In this document: positions 12,510-24,713 of the stretch, in pieces | How positions within the stretch are numbered: position 1 is the stretch's first letter | Layout of the letters: every line of letters begins with the position of its first letter | Source of the DNA: Tragulus kanchil | Lineage: Eukaryota > Chordata > Mammalia > Artiodactyla > Tragulidae | Assembly (NCBI GenBank): GCA_022376925.1 | Contig: JAIOJX010000025.1 | Location: 99,909,608 to 99,973,607 of the forward strand | Reading direction: 5' to 3' | DNA: 64,000 bases | The notes under the pieces: model-generated | The model's database searches: none | Seen by the model: only the letters and a program-made list of their open reading frames with translations | What the model was told of the DNA's origin: nothing | Translations under genes and position numbers: made by a program

Positions 12510-13094
12510 TGATAAAAGTAGATACTATAAATCTGAGAAGACTGAAATCATATCAAGCATCTTTTCTGACCACAAACTAGAAATAAACTACAAGAAGAAA
12601 ACTGGAAAATTCACAAATATGTGAGGACTGAACAAAATGTTACTGAACAAAGGGCCAGACAAAAATTCAAAAGAAGAAATCAAAGTATACCTTGAGACAA
12701 ATAAAATAGAAATACAACATACTAAAACATGGACTTGAGGGCATTATACTAAATGAAATAAGCTGGGCAGATAAAACAAATGTTGTATGGTGCTACACAT
12801 GGTATAGTAAAAAAAAAAAAAATCACTCATAGAAACAGAGAGTAGAACAGTGGCTGCAAGTAGCTAGGGGTGTAGGAAGTAGGGAGAGGTTGGTAAAAGA
12901 GTATGAACATTTAGCTTATAAGATGAATAAGGTCTGAGATTCTAATGCATAAGATGATGGTTATAGGCAATAATAATTGACATTTTCCAAAGAATAGAAC
13001 TTAAATGTTCTCACTGAAAAGACAGACAAACAAAATGATAAATATGTCAGGTGATGAATATATTAACTAACTCTATGAGGAAATCTTTTTACAA

Positions 13095-13141
<47 letters not shown>

Positions 13142-13235
13142 GTACACACATATATATACATAAGTTCAGCATGATAATACATACTTTAATTATGTTACAC
13201 CTTTGTCAGTTATACTTAACAAAGACAAAATAAAT
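12510..13235 (+). mobile_element. Old L1 LINE 3' region (second copy 13649-14374)
   Basis: L1-like landmarks appear in order: 'tcttttctgaccacaaacta', 'gaaaactggaaaattcac', 'gaagaaatcaaagtatacct', 'gagggcattatactaaatga', and 'cagttatactta' before an A-rich end. The microsatellite at 13095-13136 lies inside it. It is non-coding and diverged. The subfamily cannot be set by eye. Confidence 0.6.
13095..13136 (+). repeat. (GT)n(TA)n microsatellite (second copy 14234-14275)
   Basis: A compound dinucleotide tract of about 42 bp, GT units followed by TA units. It is the source of the repetitive 60-codon frame rich in Tyr/Ile. Both copies have equal length. Confidence 0.95.
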
Positions 13236-13259
13236 AGATTAAGAGAGAAAATATCAGAA

Positions 13260-13400
13260 TGTCTTGAGCCTAGGTGCCTAGAGCGTGTGGTCTGCAACTA
13301 GAGAAGCCACCATAATAAGAAGCCTGAGAACTAGCCCCTGCTCTGCAACTAGAGAAAGCCCATGTGCAGCAAGAAAGCACATGGTAACAATAAAGACTGT
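13260..13400 (+). mobile_element. CHR-type SINE 3' half (second copy 14399-14540)
   Basis: The phrases 'ctgcaactagagaagccacc', 'ataataagaagcctgagaac' and 'ctgcaactagagaaagccca' match the 3' half of the longer CHR SINE of cetaceans and ruminants. An inverted relative of the same type lies at 15163-15451. Confidence 0.7.
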
Positions 13401-14233
13401 TTTTTAAAAACTTGTTTTAGCTTTATGAAAACATAGATGCTCACATATACATAGATGCTCACTGCATCTCCTTATAAAATGTACTCTTATTGTGAGCTGA
13501 GGCAAAAACTTGGAAAAAAATTTAAGCCCTGGTTTCCTCCATGTTGCTATGAAATCACTATGCAGAAATGTCTCATGTGTTTATTAATGAGTAATAGAAA
13601 ATACATGTAGTATCCCATAAAACATGGGTGTTAAGTAGACAACATAACTGATAAAAGTAGATACTATAAATCTGAGAAGACTGAAATCATATCAAGCATC
13701 TTTTCTGACCACAAACTAGAAATAAACTACAAGAAGAAAACTGGAAAATTCACAAATATGTGAGGACTGAACAAAATGTTACTGAACAAAGGGCCAGACA
13801 AAAATTCAAAAGAAGAAATCAAAGTATACCTTGAGACAAATAAAATAGAAATACAACATACTAAAACATGGACTTGAGGGCATTATACTAAATGAAATAA
13901 GCTGGGCAGATAAAACAAATGTTGTATGGTGCTACACATGGTATAGTAAAAAAAAAAAAAATCACTCATAGAAACAGAGAGTAGAACAGTGGCTGCAAGT
14001 AGCTAGGGGTGTAGGAAGTAGGGAGAGGTTGGTAAAAGAGTATGAACATTTAGCTTATAAGATGAATAAGGTCTGAGATTCTAATGCATAAGATGATGGT
14101 TATAGGCAATAATAATTGACATTTTCCAAAGAATAGAACTTAAATGTTCTCACTGAAAAGACAGACAAACAAAATGATAAATATGTCAGGTGATGAATAT
14201 ATTAACTAACTCTATGAGGAAATCTTTTTACAA

Positions 14234-14280
<47 letters not shown>

Positions 14281-14775
14281 GTACACACATATATATACAT
14301 AAGTTCAGCATGATAATACATACTTTAATTATGTTACACCTTTGTCAGTTATACTTAACAAAGACAAAATAAATAGATTAAGAGAGAAAATATCAGAATG
14401 TCTTGAGCCTAGGTGCCTAGAGCGTGTGGTCTGCAACTAGAGAAGCCACCATAATAAGAAGCCTGAGAACTAGCCCCTGCTCTGCAACTAGAGAAAGCCC
14501 ATGTGCAGCAAGAAAGCACATGGTAACAATAAAGACTGTTTTTTAAAAACTTGTTTTAGCTTTATGAAAACATAGATGCTCACATATACATAGATGCTCA
14601 CTGCATCTCCTTATAAAATGTACTCTTATTGTGAGCTGAGGCAAAAAAACTTGGAAAAAAATTTAAGCCCTGGTTTCCTCCATGTTGCTATGAAATCACT
14701 ATGCAGAAATGTCTCATGTGTTTATTAATGAGTAATAGAAAATACATGTAGTATCCCATAAAACATGGGTGTTAA

Positions 14776-15162
14776 CTGATCAAAAGGGACGCTGGAGTAT
14801 AGATCCAGAAGTCTCTATCTCTGCCGAATGTTAAAAGATAAAACAATGAATATAAATGAGATAGATGCTAGAATTAGAAGCAAATGTCCAGAGAACATTT
14901 ACATGTGCTAACAATTAGCTGAGTTAAATAGGGATAAATGACCTTTCAGAATTTGTCCTGCCCCTTTTAGGTCTTGGTTAGGCTTACTAAGTATTAATTT
15001 ATTACATTAATTTCTATTTCAGAGGATTGTTTTAAGAAATGTGATAATATCTGAAACAGTAGGAGACTTTCTATGATTTACTAGAGACTTAGAAAATATT
15101 AGTCTCTCCTAGGCCCCACATTCAATCTGTTCTCCTTTGCTGTAAATTCTAAGTTATAGATT
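14776..15162. other. Single-copy sequence, nothing recognised
   Basis: This is about 390 bp between duplication pair 4 and an inverted SINE, with no open frame or clear repeat. Confidence 0.5.
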
Positions 15163-15451
15163 ATTTTTAAAAATATATGTTTATTTATTTTTGGTTGCAC
15201 AGGGTCTTTGTTGCTGCACATGGGATTTCTCTAGTTGTAGAGCAGGGGCTACTCTCTAGTTGTGGTTCTCAGGCTTCTTATTATGGTGGTTTCTCTAGTT
15301 GCAGACCACACGCTCTAGGCACCTAGGCTCAGTGTTTGTGGTGCATGGGCTTAGTTGCCCCACTGCATGAGGAATCTTCTTGGGCCAGGGATCCAACCCT
15401 AGTCCCCTGCATTTGTAGGCAGATTCTCTTATTCATTGCACCACCAGATTC
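15163..15451 (-). mobile_element. CHR-type SINE, long form, reverse strand
   Basis: Inverted landmarks are 'tttatttatttttggttgca', 'gggtctttgttgctgcaca', 'tttctctagttg' (twice), 'cacgctctaggcacctaggc', 'gggccagggatccaaccct' and 'attgcaccaccag'. The length near 290 bp suggests a nearly complete copy of the older CHR type. This is distinct from the subfamily at 6343, 16007, 38308 and 44308. Confidence 0.8.
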
Positions 15452-15919
15452 TTAAACAACCCAGTCAAAACTGGACACAGCGAAAGGTGCATTTGAAAAT
15501 CTCCTTAGCCTTCTGAAGAGGAGAAAGAAGTTTCTGTGGCCTGCTGGGAGGGTTGAAAGGCTTTCCTTCTCCATCAAGGCTGAGGTAGGCTAACTATAGA
15601 AATCAGGTTGGAGGGAAATCAGTGAATCTAGTTCCTGCTGGTGAGTCTCCATTGTTAGGATCGTTCAGGAAGGTTGCTGTCAGAAATGTACCTAATTACA
15701 CTGGTTGGTGAGCATCTTTAGGGAACATGAGTGCCCACCCTTACCCACTGTCAGACTTTTAATAATATATTGATGAGGGAGCCTTTAATTGCAGAGAGGC
15801 CTCTGACTGGATGTAAACAATGGCTTTTTCAGTCAGATTTACTCATTGCTATTTTACTTGAACATATATCATATGAAACTTTTAATCCTAATAGTTTACA
15901 CAATTTCTATGACCAAAAG

Positions 15920-16300
15920 TGTTAGTCTTGGCCAACTCTTTGAGACCCCATGGGCTCTAGCCTGCCAGTCTCCTCCTCTGTCCATGGTAAGAGTACCGGA
16001 GAGATGGGGCTTCCCTGGTGGTCCAGTGGGTAAAGACACCGCCTTGCAATTCAAGGGGCGCCGGTTCGATCCCTGGCCTGGGAAGATCCCACGTGCCATG
16101 GAGCGGCTGGACCCATGTGTTCAACTACTGAGCCAGTGCTCTGGAGCACATGCGCCCAGAGCTGGTGCTCTGCAATGAGAAAGGCCACTGTGATGGGAGG
16201 CTCACAGGCCAAAGAACAAAGATGGAAATAAATACAGGACAAATAGAAGTGGCCACAAAAAAAAAAAAAGAGTACTGGAGAGGGTAGCCATTCCTTCTCT
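15920..16300 (-). mobile_element. Bov-tA fragment interrupted by a CHR SINE (second copy 17011-17391)
   Basis: The left part at 15920-16003 ('ctttgagaccccatgggctc', 'tctgtccatgg') and right part at 16268-16300 ('agtactggagagggtagcca') are pieces of an inverted Bov-A. They are split by the insertion at 16007-16267. Confidence 0.8.
16007..16267 (+). mobile_element. CHR-type SINE nested in Bov-tA, with target-site duplication
   Basis: The element starts 'ggggcttccctggtggtcc' and includes 'aaggggcgccggttcgatcc', 'gggaagatcccacgtgcc', 'ctggagcacatgcgcccag' and a poly-A tail. The target-site duplication is 15 bp with one mismatch: 'aagagtaccggagag' at 15989-16003 and 'aagagtactggagag' at 16268-16282. 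Insertion into the older Bov-tA dates it as younger. Frames of 67-110 codons on both strands are SINE-derived. Confidence 0.92.
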
Positions 16301-17097
16301 ATGAAACACTCATTACTGAGTTTTCTCTGTAGAAATAAACCTTCACTCTTGTTTTTCCTCAGTGATTCAGTGGGAGACTTCATATAATATCCAAGTATTT
16401 AACACTCTTGTTTCTCACCCTTAGTCCAAGCACATATGAATCAACTGACTTTACAAATGCTCTGTCTAATTGGAAGATTTTAGGACTTAGGTAGTTTGTC
16501 TTTATCATTATCATTTTTAATTATAATACACTGCTACTAATAAATTATATGTATAATTTATATTGTAATAAATGTGACAACCATTTCAGCTCAATAAAAT
16601 GTATAGTTAGTAATTGACTCTAGATTAAAATATTTGTTGGCTAGAATTTATGTAACTGAACAAGGATAAAAGGGACTCCAGTAAAGTGTGTTTGCTTACT
16701 ACAGCAAACACAGTTGATGTTTTAGACCCACTGTCAGACTTTCTAATCAGAGTTTTTATCTGGATTGCTGTCAGAACTGTACCTAATTACACTGGTTGGT
16801 GAGCATCTTTAGGGAACATGAGTGCCCACCCTTACCCACTGTCAGACTTTTAATAATATATTGATGAGGGAGCCTTTAATTGCAGAGAGGCCTCTGACTG
16901 GATGTAAACAATGGCTTTTTCAGTCAGATTTACTCATTGCTATTTTACTTGAACATATATCATATGAAACTTTTAATCCTAATAGTTTACACAATTTCTA
17001 TGACCAAAAGTGTTAGTCTTGGCCAACTCTTTGAGACCCCATGGGCTCTAGCCTGCCAGTCTCCTCCTCTGTCCATGGTAAGAGTACCGGAGAGATG

Positions 17098-17358
17098 GGG
17101 CTTCCCTGGTGGTCCAGTGGGTAAAGACACCGCCTTGCAATTCAAGGGGCGCCGGTTCGATCCCTGGCCTGGGAAGATCCCACGTGCCATGGAGCGGCTG
17201 GACCCATGTGTTCAACTACTGAGCCAGTGCTCTGGAGCACATGCGCCCAGAGCTGGTGCTCTGCAATGAGAAAGGCCACTGTGATGGGAGGCTCACAGGC
17301 CAAAGAACAAAGATGGAAATAAATACAGGACAAATAGAAGTGGCCACAAAAAAAAAAA
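17098..17358 (+). mobile_element. Second copy of the nested CHR SINE
   Basis: It is identical by eye to 16007-16267, shifted by 1091 bp, with the same host Bov-tA and target duplication. This is therefore a copy made by duplication pair 5 and not an independent insertion. Confidence 0.93.
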
Positions 17359-17816
17359 AAGAGTACTGGAGAGGGTAGCCATTCCTTCTCTATGAAACAC
17401 TCATTACTGAGTTTTCTCTGTAGAAATAAACCTTCACTCTTGTTTTTCCTCAGTGATTCAGTGGGAGACTTCATATAATATCCAAGTATTTAACACTCTT
17501 GTTTCTCACCCTTAGTCCAAGCACATATGAATCAACTGACTTTACAAATGCTCTGTCTAATTGGAAGATTTTAGGACTTAGGTAGTTTGTCTTTATCATT
17601 ATCATTTTTAATTATAATACACTGCTACTAATAAATTATATGTATAATTTATATTGTAATAAATGTGACAACCATTTCAGCTCAATAAAATGTATAGTTA
17701 GTAATTGACTCTAGATTAAAATATTTGTTGGCTAGAATTTATGTAACTGAACAAGGATAAAAGGGACTCCAGTAAAGTGTGTTTGCTTACTACAGCAAAC
17801 ACAGTTGATGTTTTAG

Positions 17817-18161
17817 TCATATTTCCTTGACCTGTTCTGGAAGGCATCTAACACACTACAGGCTGCTGGAGAGTGCTCCCTGAGCCCAGCTCAATGCCCA
17901 CCCTGGAGGTAACAGCAAGTGAGCAACAATCACTCACAATTATCCAAAGATATAGAACTGTCCCACTGGGCAGTCCCTGAGGGGTTCTCCATTAGACTGA
18001 GCCCCACATGCCCGTTACCTGCTAACAGTTCCTTCTTCCTGTCTCCCTGTCTCATTGAGTAAGATGCCTTCCTGGGGTCACTTCCCAAACAAACTCCTTG
18101 CACTCATTTGCTTGTCTGGGCATCTGATTTCAGGGAGACCTTATTCAAGCCATTTATTTGT
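17817..18161. other. Single-copy sequence, moderately GC-rich, unclassified
   Basis: This is about 340 bp with a somewhat higher GC content than its surroundings ('gagtgctccctgagccc', 'ccaccctggaggtaac'). I recognise no gene or repeat. Confidence 0.45.
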
Positions 18162-18350
18162 TAATTTATTGAGACTTATTGAATCCTTGCTCTGTGCCAT
18201 ACATCTTTCATTTATCATATCTGAAACCTCAGCAACAGTATTTCTGCTATTATAATACTCATTTTATAGAATATAAATGGAAACTTAAAGAGATTAAGAT
18301 AATGTATAAATCATAGCAGGTGGCAAAGCCTAGAATCAATTTCTGTTCTT
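18162..18350 (+). mobile_element. MIR SINE
   Basis: The MIR order is visible: 'attgaatccttgctctgtgc', 'catatctgaaacctcagcaa', 'actcattttatag', 'tggaaacttaaagagatta' and 'gcaggtggcaaagcctagaa'. It is diverged, as usual for this ancient family. Its right end overlaps the start of duplication pair 6. Confidence 0.8.
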
Positions 18351-20449
18351 CCATTGTTTCTATTGTTCCTCTATCATCCTTTGCTTTTGTTTTGTGAGTG
18401 CTGATCCATAAAGTGAACATGGACTATGTTTTTGTACAGTTACATTCTTTAAAGTTCAAATGCAAAGAAGGCTCCTCTTGGCTGGATTAGCTCTCATTGA
18501 CTCTACAGCTCATACAATCCCTATTCTTGGTTTCATTTTCACCAGATAGAGAATGCAAAGCCTTGGTCTAAATGATCTTTAGTACCCATTAAAAAGTCAA
18601 TGTTATACAAATCTGAGTGATGTGTTGTCTAGTCCCTCTGGCCAATCCTATCGCTCTAGTTTTTTTTCTCATGCTGAGTTCTCTTTAAAACCATTTCTAA
18701 AGCAGAGATCAGTAACATTCTCCAAAAGAGACTGTCACATGATATTTTAGCCATAGTGGTATTTAAGGGGTCTGCTGCAATGATTCAGTCCTGCCACTGT
18801 AGTTGGAAAACACGAAAAGACAAAACATAAACAAATGGGTTCCAAAGAAATGATCTAAAATCGGTAGCCAAGCCACTGCATGATCTCCACATAGCACACA
18901 AAAAACTCTTCCCTGAGGCCTTCGTGTTGAAATGTGGCAGATGAGAGATGGCAGGAAAATTCTAAACGCAGCTTTTATTTTCTGTCTGCCTGTTCTCCTA
19001 GAAACTTTGGAGATCCTTCTCATAGAGCCCCTCAAAGAAACAAAGGGAAAAACGAGCTTTTCTGTGTCTTTCTTGTCTGAGCCTATCTGAGTAGCTTCTT
19101 TGGAACCAGGCGTGCTTTGTGTTTGTGTTTGTGCTAGGCTTAAAGGCCAAGAACAGTCAATATTCAATGGCACTGCCATCTGGAGAACACATAAATACTG
19201 CATTCGGAATGTCCTTTTCTTTTGAACAAAGTTTCTGAATATGTTTGCTTGCTATGGGTCTATTATTGGCATTTCCATTATAACCCCTTTAACACCAAGC
19301 TTTTTCAAAGGACTGATGACTCAGAACAAACATTTTCTTGAGGTTGAATGTGGCATACTTGATGTTTTTCAAAATTTGACTCATAATAAAAATAGAGCAG
19401 GTGGCAAAGCCTAGAATCAATTTCTGTTCTTCCATTGTTTCTATTGTTCCTCTATCATCCTTTGCTTTTGTTTTGTGAGTGCTGATCCATAAAGTGAACA
19501 TGGACTATGTTTTTGTACAGTTACATTCTTTAAAGTTCAAATGCAAAGAAGGCTCCTCTTGGCTGGATTAGCTCTCATTGACTCTACAGCTCATACAATC
19601 CCTATTCTTGGTTTCATTTTCACCAGATAGAGAATGCAAAGCCTTGGTCTAAATGATCTTTAGTACCCATTAAAAAGTCAATGTTATACAAATCTGAGTG
19701 ATGTGTTGTCTAGTCCCTCTGGCCAATCCTATCGCTCTAGTTTTTTTTCTCATGCTGAGTTCTCTTTAAAACCATTTCTAAAGCAGAGATCAGTAACATT
19801 CTCCAAAAAGAGACTGTCACATGATATTTTAGCCATAGTGGTATTTAAGGGGTCTGCTGCAATGATTCAGTCCTGCCACTGTAGTTGGAAAACACGAAAA
19901 GACAAAACATAAACAAATGGGTTCCAAAGAAATGATCTAAAATCGGTAGCCAAGCCACTGCATGATCTCCACATAGCACACAAAAAACTCTTCCCTGAGG
20001 CCTTCGTGTTGAAATGTGGCAGATGAGAGATGGCAGGAAAATTCTAAACGCAGCTTTTATTTTCTGTCTGCCTGTTCTCCTAGAAACTTTGGAGATCCTT
20101 CTCATAGAGCCCCTCAAAGAAACAAAGGGAAAAACGAGCTTTTCTGTGTCTTTCTTGTCTGAGCCTATCTGAGTAGCTTCTTTGGAACCAGGCGTGCTTT
20201 GTGTTTGTGTTTGTGCTAGGCTTAAAGGCCAAGAACAGTCAATATTCAATGGCACTGCCATCTGGAGAACACATAAATACTGCATTCGGAATGTCCTTTT
20301 CTTTTGAACAAAGTTTCTGAATATGTTTGCTTGCTATGGGTCTATTATTGGCATTTCCATTATAACCCCTTTAACACCAAGCTTTTTCAAAGGACTGATG
20401 ACTCAGAACAAACATTTTCTTGAGGTTGAATGTGGCATACTTGATGTTT
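18315..20449. repeat. Direct duplication pair 6 (about 1.05 kb, two copies)
   Basis: Copy A is 18315-19367 and copy B 19396-20449. The offset is 1081, rising to 1082 after an A-run difference ('ctccaaaagag' against 'ctccaaaaagag', near 18722 and 19803). The 28-bp junction at 19368-19395 is unrelated AT-rich text. Copy B begins inside the MIR at 18162-18350, so the boundary ignores element limits. Confidence 0.95.
18763..19203 (-). other. 146-codon open frame of doubtful coding status (copy at 19845-20285)
   Basis: This is the longest frame of the window outside transposon sequence, on the minus strand. I recognise no domain. The residue pattern, with an N-terminal Leu/Ala stretch and a middle basic segment (RRISKVSRRTGRQKIKAAFR), does not suggest a known family. 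No splice context or promoter could be tied to it. Local CpG dinucleotides are somewhat more frequent than in the neighbouring DNA. Both copies keep the frame, but this only reflects near-identity. Most likely a chance frame. Confidence 0.15.
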
Positions 20450-22613
20450 ATTCAAGAGATACATTTCTTGGTGGAAACTTTCCATGAAAAACTCCCTAAG
20501 TCTTTTTTTCAGGGAACCCAAAGCACCCTAAAAAAGAAATTGCTGCCTCATGCTTGAACTTTTAGTCAGCTCTCTGAGCTGACAATAAGTAAATATAGTC
20601 TAAAATTGATTCTGATTCAATTAGTATTGAAAATCTCTCCTGGATTAGTGACTTATAATTAATGATAGTTCAGGAAATCTATGTAAAGTATCTTAGAAGA
20701 GGCTTCCTTTGGAAGCAACGAGTTTCTTGTCATTACATGTAATCAAGCAGAAGTTGAATAAAAACCCACCAATAATTATGCTTAGAAGTTTTGCACTAGG
20801 TGAGGGTTTGAGTAAATAGGCTTCCAATGCCCCACCTACCTATCTCTTAGGAAGAAATGAGAGTGGGGCCAGAAAATCTCTCTGGACTGCCTTCCCTCCC
20901 ATTTCTGCATTGAATCAGAGAAGTTTTGCTCTTACATGCTTTACATTTTAAGTATTTAGGACAATTACTTTTAAAAAGTGTTATACTAATACTCATTTTT
21001 AAACATAAGGAAAACACATTATAAACCAAGAAAAATTCCAAATTTTTCTAACTCTTAAGATTTTAAATTTCCTACAAGTAGACTTTGGCACAGTCTAAAT
21101 ATGAACTCTTCCTTTTCTACCTTTCTCCAAAGCACCCCTTGATCTCCACTCAGCAGGCATGAAACCTATTTATTCTTGGTAAATTTCACAGTTGACTTCC
21201 AATGAAAGAGTAGAAAATTCCCTCTAGGTCTCCCATTCATAGGGAATGGCTACCAGGTTCAAAGTTTTGACCATCATTCATAAGTAAACTCTTCAAAAAT
21301 CAAGCAGAGCTGTGTTTATTGGGAACTCAGTCCTTTAGGAGCAAAAGGAAACCTTTAATTAATATCTAAAGGCCTACTGCATCTTGGCCCTAGGGGCACA
21401 GTATTTGTGCTATTTCCTCACCTGAGTTTTAGATTTTTCTCCATTTTTAAAGCTGAGATTCTCTCAAATAAAAATAGAATCAGCCAAGAGTCATGAGAGA
21501 TTCCAGACTCTTTTTTTTTTTTTAAGAAAAACCTGACAGAAGTTTATTCTCTCTTAGGTAAAAAAAGAAAACCAATTACAAGTAGGAAGGTATGCATAAA
21601 ATAAAGAAAAACCCAAAACATTACCATCAAACTGTATCAAGTAGGGTAGGAACTCAAGAAAAATGTACTGAATGAATAAATGATTAACATCATTATTATA
21701 GACATTCTATATTAAATCCTCAGTAAAAAGAAACAATTTGAAACAAACATCTTCTTATTTAAATTTGGGAACAATGTATATTTTTATACTAATTTGGATC
21801 AGCTGCTTCTATTGGTAAACTTTAAAGCAATAAGGAGGCCTTCTGCTTATGTAGAATGCACTACTGATGAAAAATACCGATTTACTTATTGTTCAGACTC
21901 TGAAGGGAACTACAGATATTTTTCTGGCATATGGTAGTGAATTTACGGTGAAAAGAAATTTGCTTTGCATGGCAAGTGTCATAAATACATAGTTATATGG
22001 TAAATAAATATAATTCCATTTGTTTTTCTAAGTAATTAATGTGTTAAATATTTCCACAGGGCCACAGCAAGAAAGACAGACAGAAAAAAACAAAGGAAGA
22101 AATATTTTCCATGTAAAACCTTAATTGGCAGGTGAGAAAAGGGCAAAGTTTCTCAATTATTACCACTAGGATTCAGTTCAACTTATAAAGGAGTTCCTTT
22201 GCTGAGCCCTAGAGCTCTGGCCTAGAACAGAACAAAACCTAATTACATATCACCCTAAAGCTTCAGCAGGAAAATCACTTGTATTTGTTTACAGATCGGT
22301 ATTAAAAACAAATCAGCCGGAGGCTTTAGCTGTCCTGGATGCAGGCAGTTTGCTTCTTCAATAACACAAGCTGTGTTGAGTGTTCTCTCCTGGCTCTGTA
22401 TGCTGTTCTGTTTTGTTTCCACTTTCAAAGGCAGAGTGAATAAAATTAGAACGACCTTTAATTTTAGTCAAAGTCTCTAACACCTTAAGATCACGGGATA
22501 CCCCTGTCTTTAATCTGATTCTCAGGAGCATGGTAGCCAGTGATGCTTCTCAAAGTTGAGTTCTGGGTGGCAGGGACGGCCTTCAAAGTCTTTCGTCCCA
22601 GGATGGCTTCCCT
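20450..22613. other. Single-copy sequence, about 2.2 kb, no gene seen
   Basis: No young transposon or convincing frame is visible; a 64-codon minus-strand frame at 20847-21041 has no recognisable product. A poly-T run lies near 21511-21524. The part from about 22270 to 22450 is less AT-rich and could be conserved non-coding sequence, but I cannot show this. Confidence 0.5.
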
Positions 22614-24713
22614 CTGTCAGTCACCAGTGGGGGGACACATTCATTTTCAAGGCACGGCTTAAATTCCATCTGTTATCCTAAGTGCTAGTGGATATTACAC
22701 GCCAGACAAAAGAGTTACTGAATGAATTAAAAGTAAATGTTACTTCCCAAAGCTCGGCCTAGTCAGCATAGCTTGGGGAAATATTTCCTTTTGCCTGAGT
22801 TACAGCTGTTGGAGTTAGACAACGTGGCACTTTCAGACCTGGCTCACACCTAGAACCTCACAGCTGCTCTGCCCCCTATAGTAAGGATCACTGGACAGTC
22901 CTTTCTCAGTACCAATCTACAGAGCCTATAAGGGGAAGCCTATGTGAGATCCACAAAAAGCACAACATAATTCAATATGATTAATAGGACAATCTGAGAA
23001 TGGTCCACAGAAATATTACTTCTTTATTATTGGTTCTCAGCTGCATTTGCTTTCAAAGGACCTGAGTCCAGGCTGGCAACTTTTAGTGTAAGCACCTGAA
23101 GTTTCGTTTCCCATCTCAGAGGATAGTCTATTCCTGTTCTCATCTTTAATACATTGAAGAACATTTGCCTCTCTGATGAACCTGTCAGAGTTCCTGGTTT
23201 CTTAAATACTAAACCCTCTACCTTGCCTGCAATTGTTAAAGCTAATTTTGATATGGATTAAAAAACATTTTGAGGAGAAAAAATATAACATTTCATTGAT
23301 CATTCAAATATAAAAAGCAGAATGGTTGGAACTGCCACATGCTCTGTAACAACTACCAACAAGCAACAAGCATCTTTGCAGACCATCCCTACCTGGCTCT
23401 GAGATAGACAGTAAACCAGAATTGCATAAGGACCTTAGTTCATAGTCATGTTCCTGTGGGCCCATCACTACTGATTGCTGGTGATATGTAGTTTTTGGAA
23501 AGCAAAAAAATATGCAATTTTTGACCCCAAGTTTTCATTAACTAGGAGGCTAGTTATGCCAGGAGTGGAGGCTGTTGAGAAAGAAGGAGGATCTAACGTT
23601 TACTGAGACTAGACTTTTTTGTGTTATTGTAGTGGGGTAAACCCTTCAGCCCCCCTTTCTAGATGGCCCTTGAGTGGCTGCGACCCCTGTCAGTCACCAG
23701 TGGGGGGACACATTCATTTTCAAGGCACGGCTTAAATTCCATCTGTTATCCTAAGTGCTAGTGGATATTACACGCCAGACAAAAGAGTTACTGAATGAAT
23801 TAAAAGTAAATGTTACTTCCCAAAGCTCGGCCTAGTCAGCATAGCTTGGGAAATATTTCCTTTGCCTGAGTTACAGCTGTTGGAGTTAGACAACGTGGCA
23901 CTTTCAGACCTGGCTCACACCTAGAACCTCACAGCTGCTCTGCCCCCTATAGTAAGGATCACTGGACAGTCCTTTCTCAGTACCAATCTACAGAGCCTAT
24001 AAGGGGAAGCCTATGTGAGATCCACAAAAAGCACAACATAATTCAATATGATTAATAGGACAATCTGAGAATGGTCCACAGAAATATTACTTTATTATTG
24101 GTTCTCAGCTGCATTTGCTTTCAAAGGACCTGAGTCCAGGCTGGCAACTTTTAGTGTAAGCACCTGAAGTTTCGTTTCCCATCTCAGAGGATAGTCTATT
24201 CCTGTTCTCATCTTTAATACATTGAAGAACATTTGCCTCTCTGATGAACCTGTCAGAGTTCCTGGTTTCTTAAATACTAAACCCTCTACCTTGCCTGCAA
24301 TTGTTAAAGCTAATTTTGATATGGATTAAAAAACATTTTGAGGAGAAAAAATATAACATTTCATTGATCATTCAAATATAAAAAGCAGAATGGTTGGAAC
24401 TGCCACATGCTCTGTAACAACTACCAACAAGCAACAAGCATCTTTGCAGACCATCCCTACCTGGCTCTGAGATAGACAGTAAACCAGAATTGCATAAGGA
24501 CCTTAGTTCATAGTCATGTTCCTGTGGGCCCATCACTACTGATTGCTGGTGATATGTAGTTTTTGGAAAGCAAAAAAATATGCAATTTTTGACCCCAAGT
24601 TTTCATTAACTAGGAGGCTAGTTATGCCAGGAGTGGAGGCTGTTGAGAAAGAAGGAGGATCTAACGTTTACTGAGACTAGACTATGTGTTATTGTAGTGG
24701 AAACCTTCAGCGC
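22614..24713. repeat. Direct duplication pair 7 (about 1.05 kb, two copies)
   Basis: Copy A starts at 22614 and copy B at 23687, with an offset of 1073 falling to 1067 through short indels in homopolymer-like runs ('cttggggaaat' against 'cttgggaaat', 'acttctttatt' against 'actttatt'). The end of copy A (23609-23690) is a corrupted version of 24676-24850. It reads 'gactagacttttttgtg' for 'gactagactatgtg', and about 90 bp seen at 24728-24818 are missing. Confidence 0.93.

Larger units (their letters stand above)
12502..14775. repeat. Direct duplication pair 4 (about 1.13 kb, two copies)
   Basis: Copy A is 12502-13634 and copy B 13641-14775, with an offset of 1139 rising to 1141 after a two-base A-run difference. 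The compound (GT)n(TA)n microsatellite has exactly the same length in both copies (A about 13095-13136, B about 14234-14275). That is unexpected for an old independent duplication. Each copy contains an L1 3' end and a CHR fragment. Confidence 0.95.
15674..17816. repeat. Direct duplication pair 5 (about 1.05 kb, two copies)
   Basis: Copy A is 15674-16725 and copy B 16765-17816, with a constant offset of 1091. One substitution is visible near the left end ('cagaaatg' in A, 'cagaactg' in B). The 39-bp junction at 16726-16764 begins 'acccactgtcagacttt', a displaced and altered piece of text from inside the copy (near 15745). Each copy carries a SINE nested in a Bov-tA. Confidence 0.95.
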
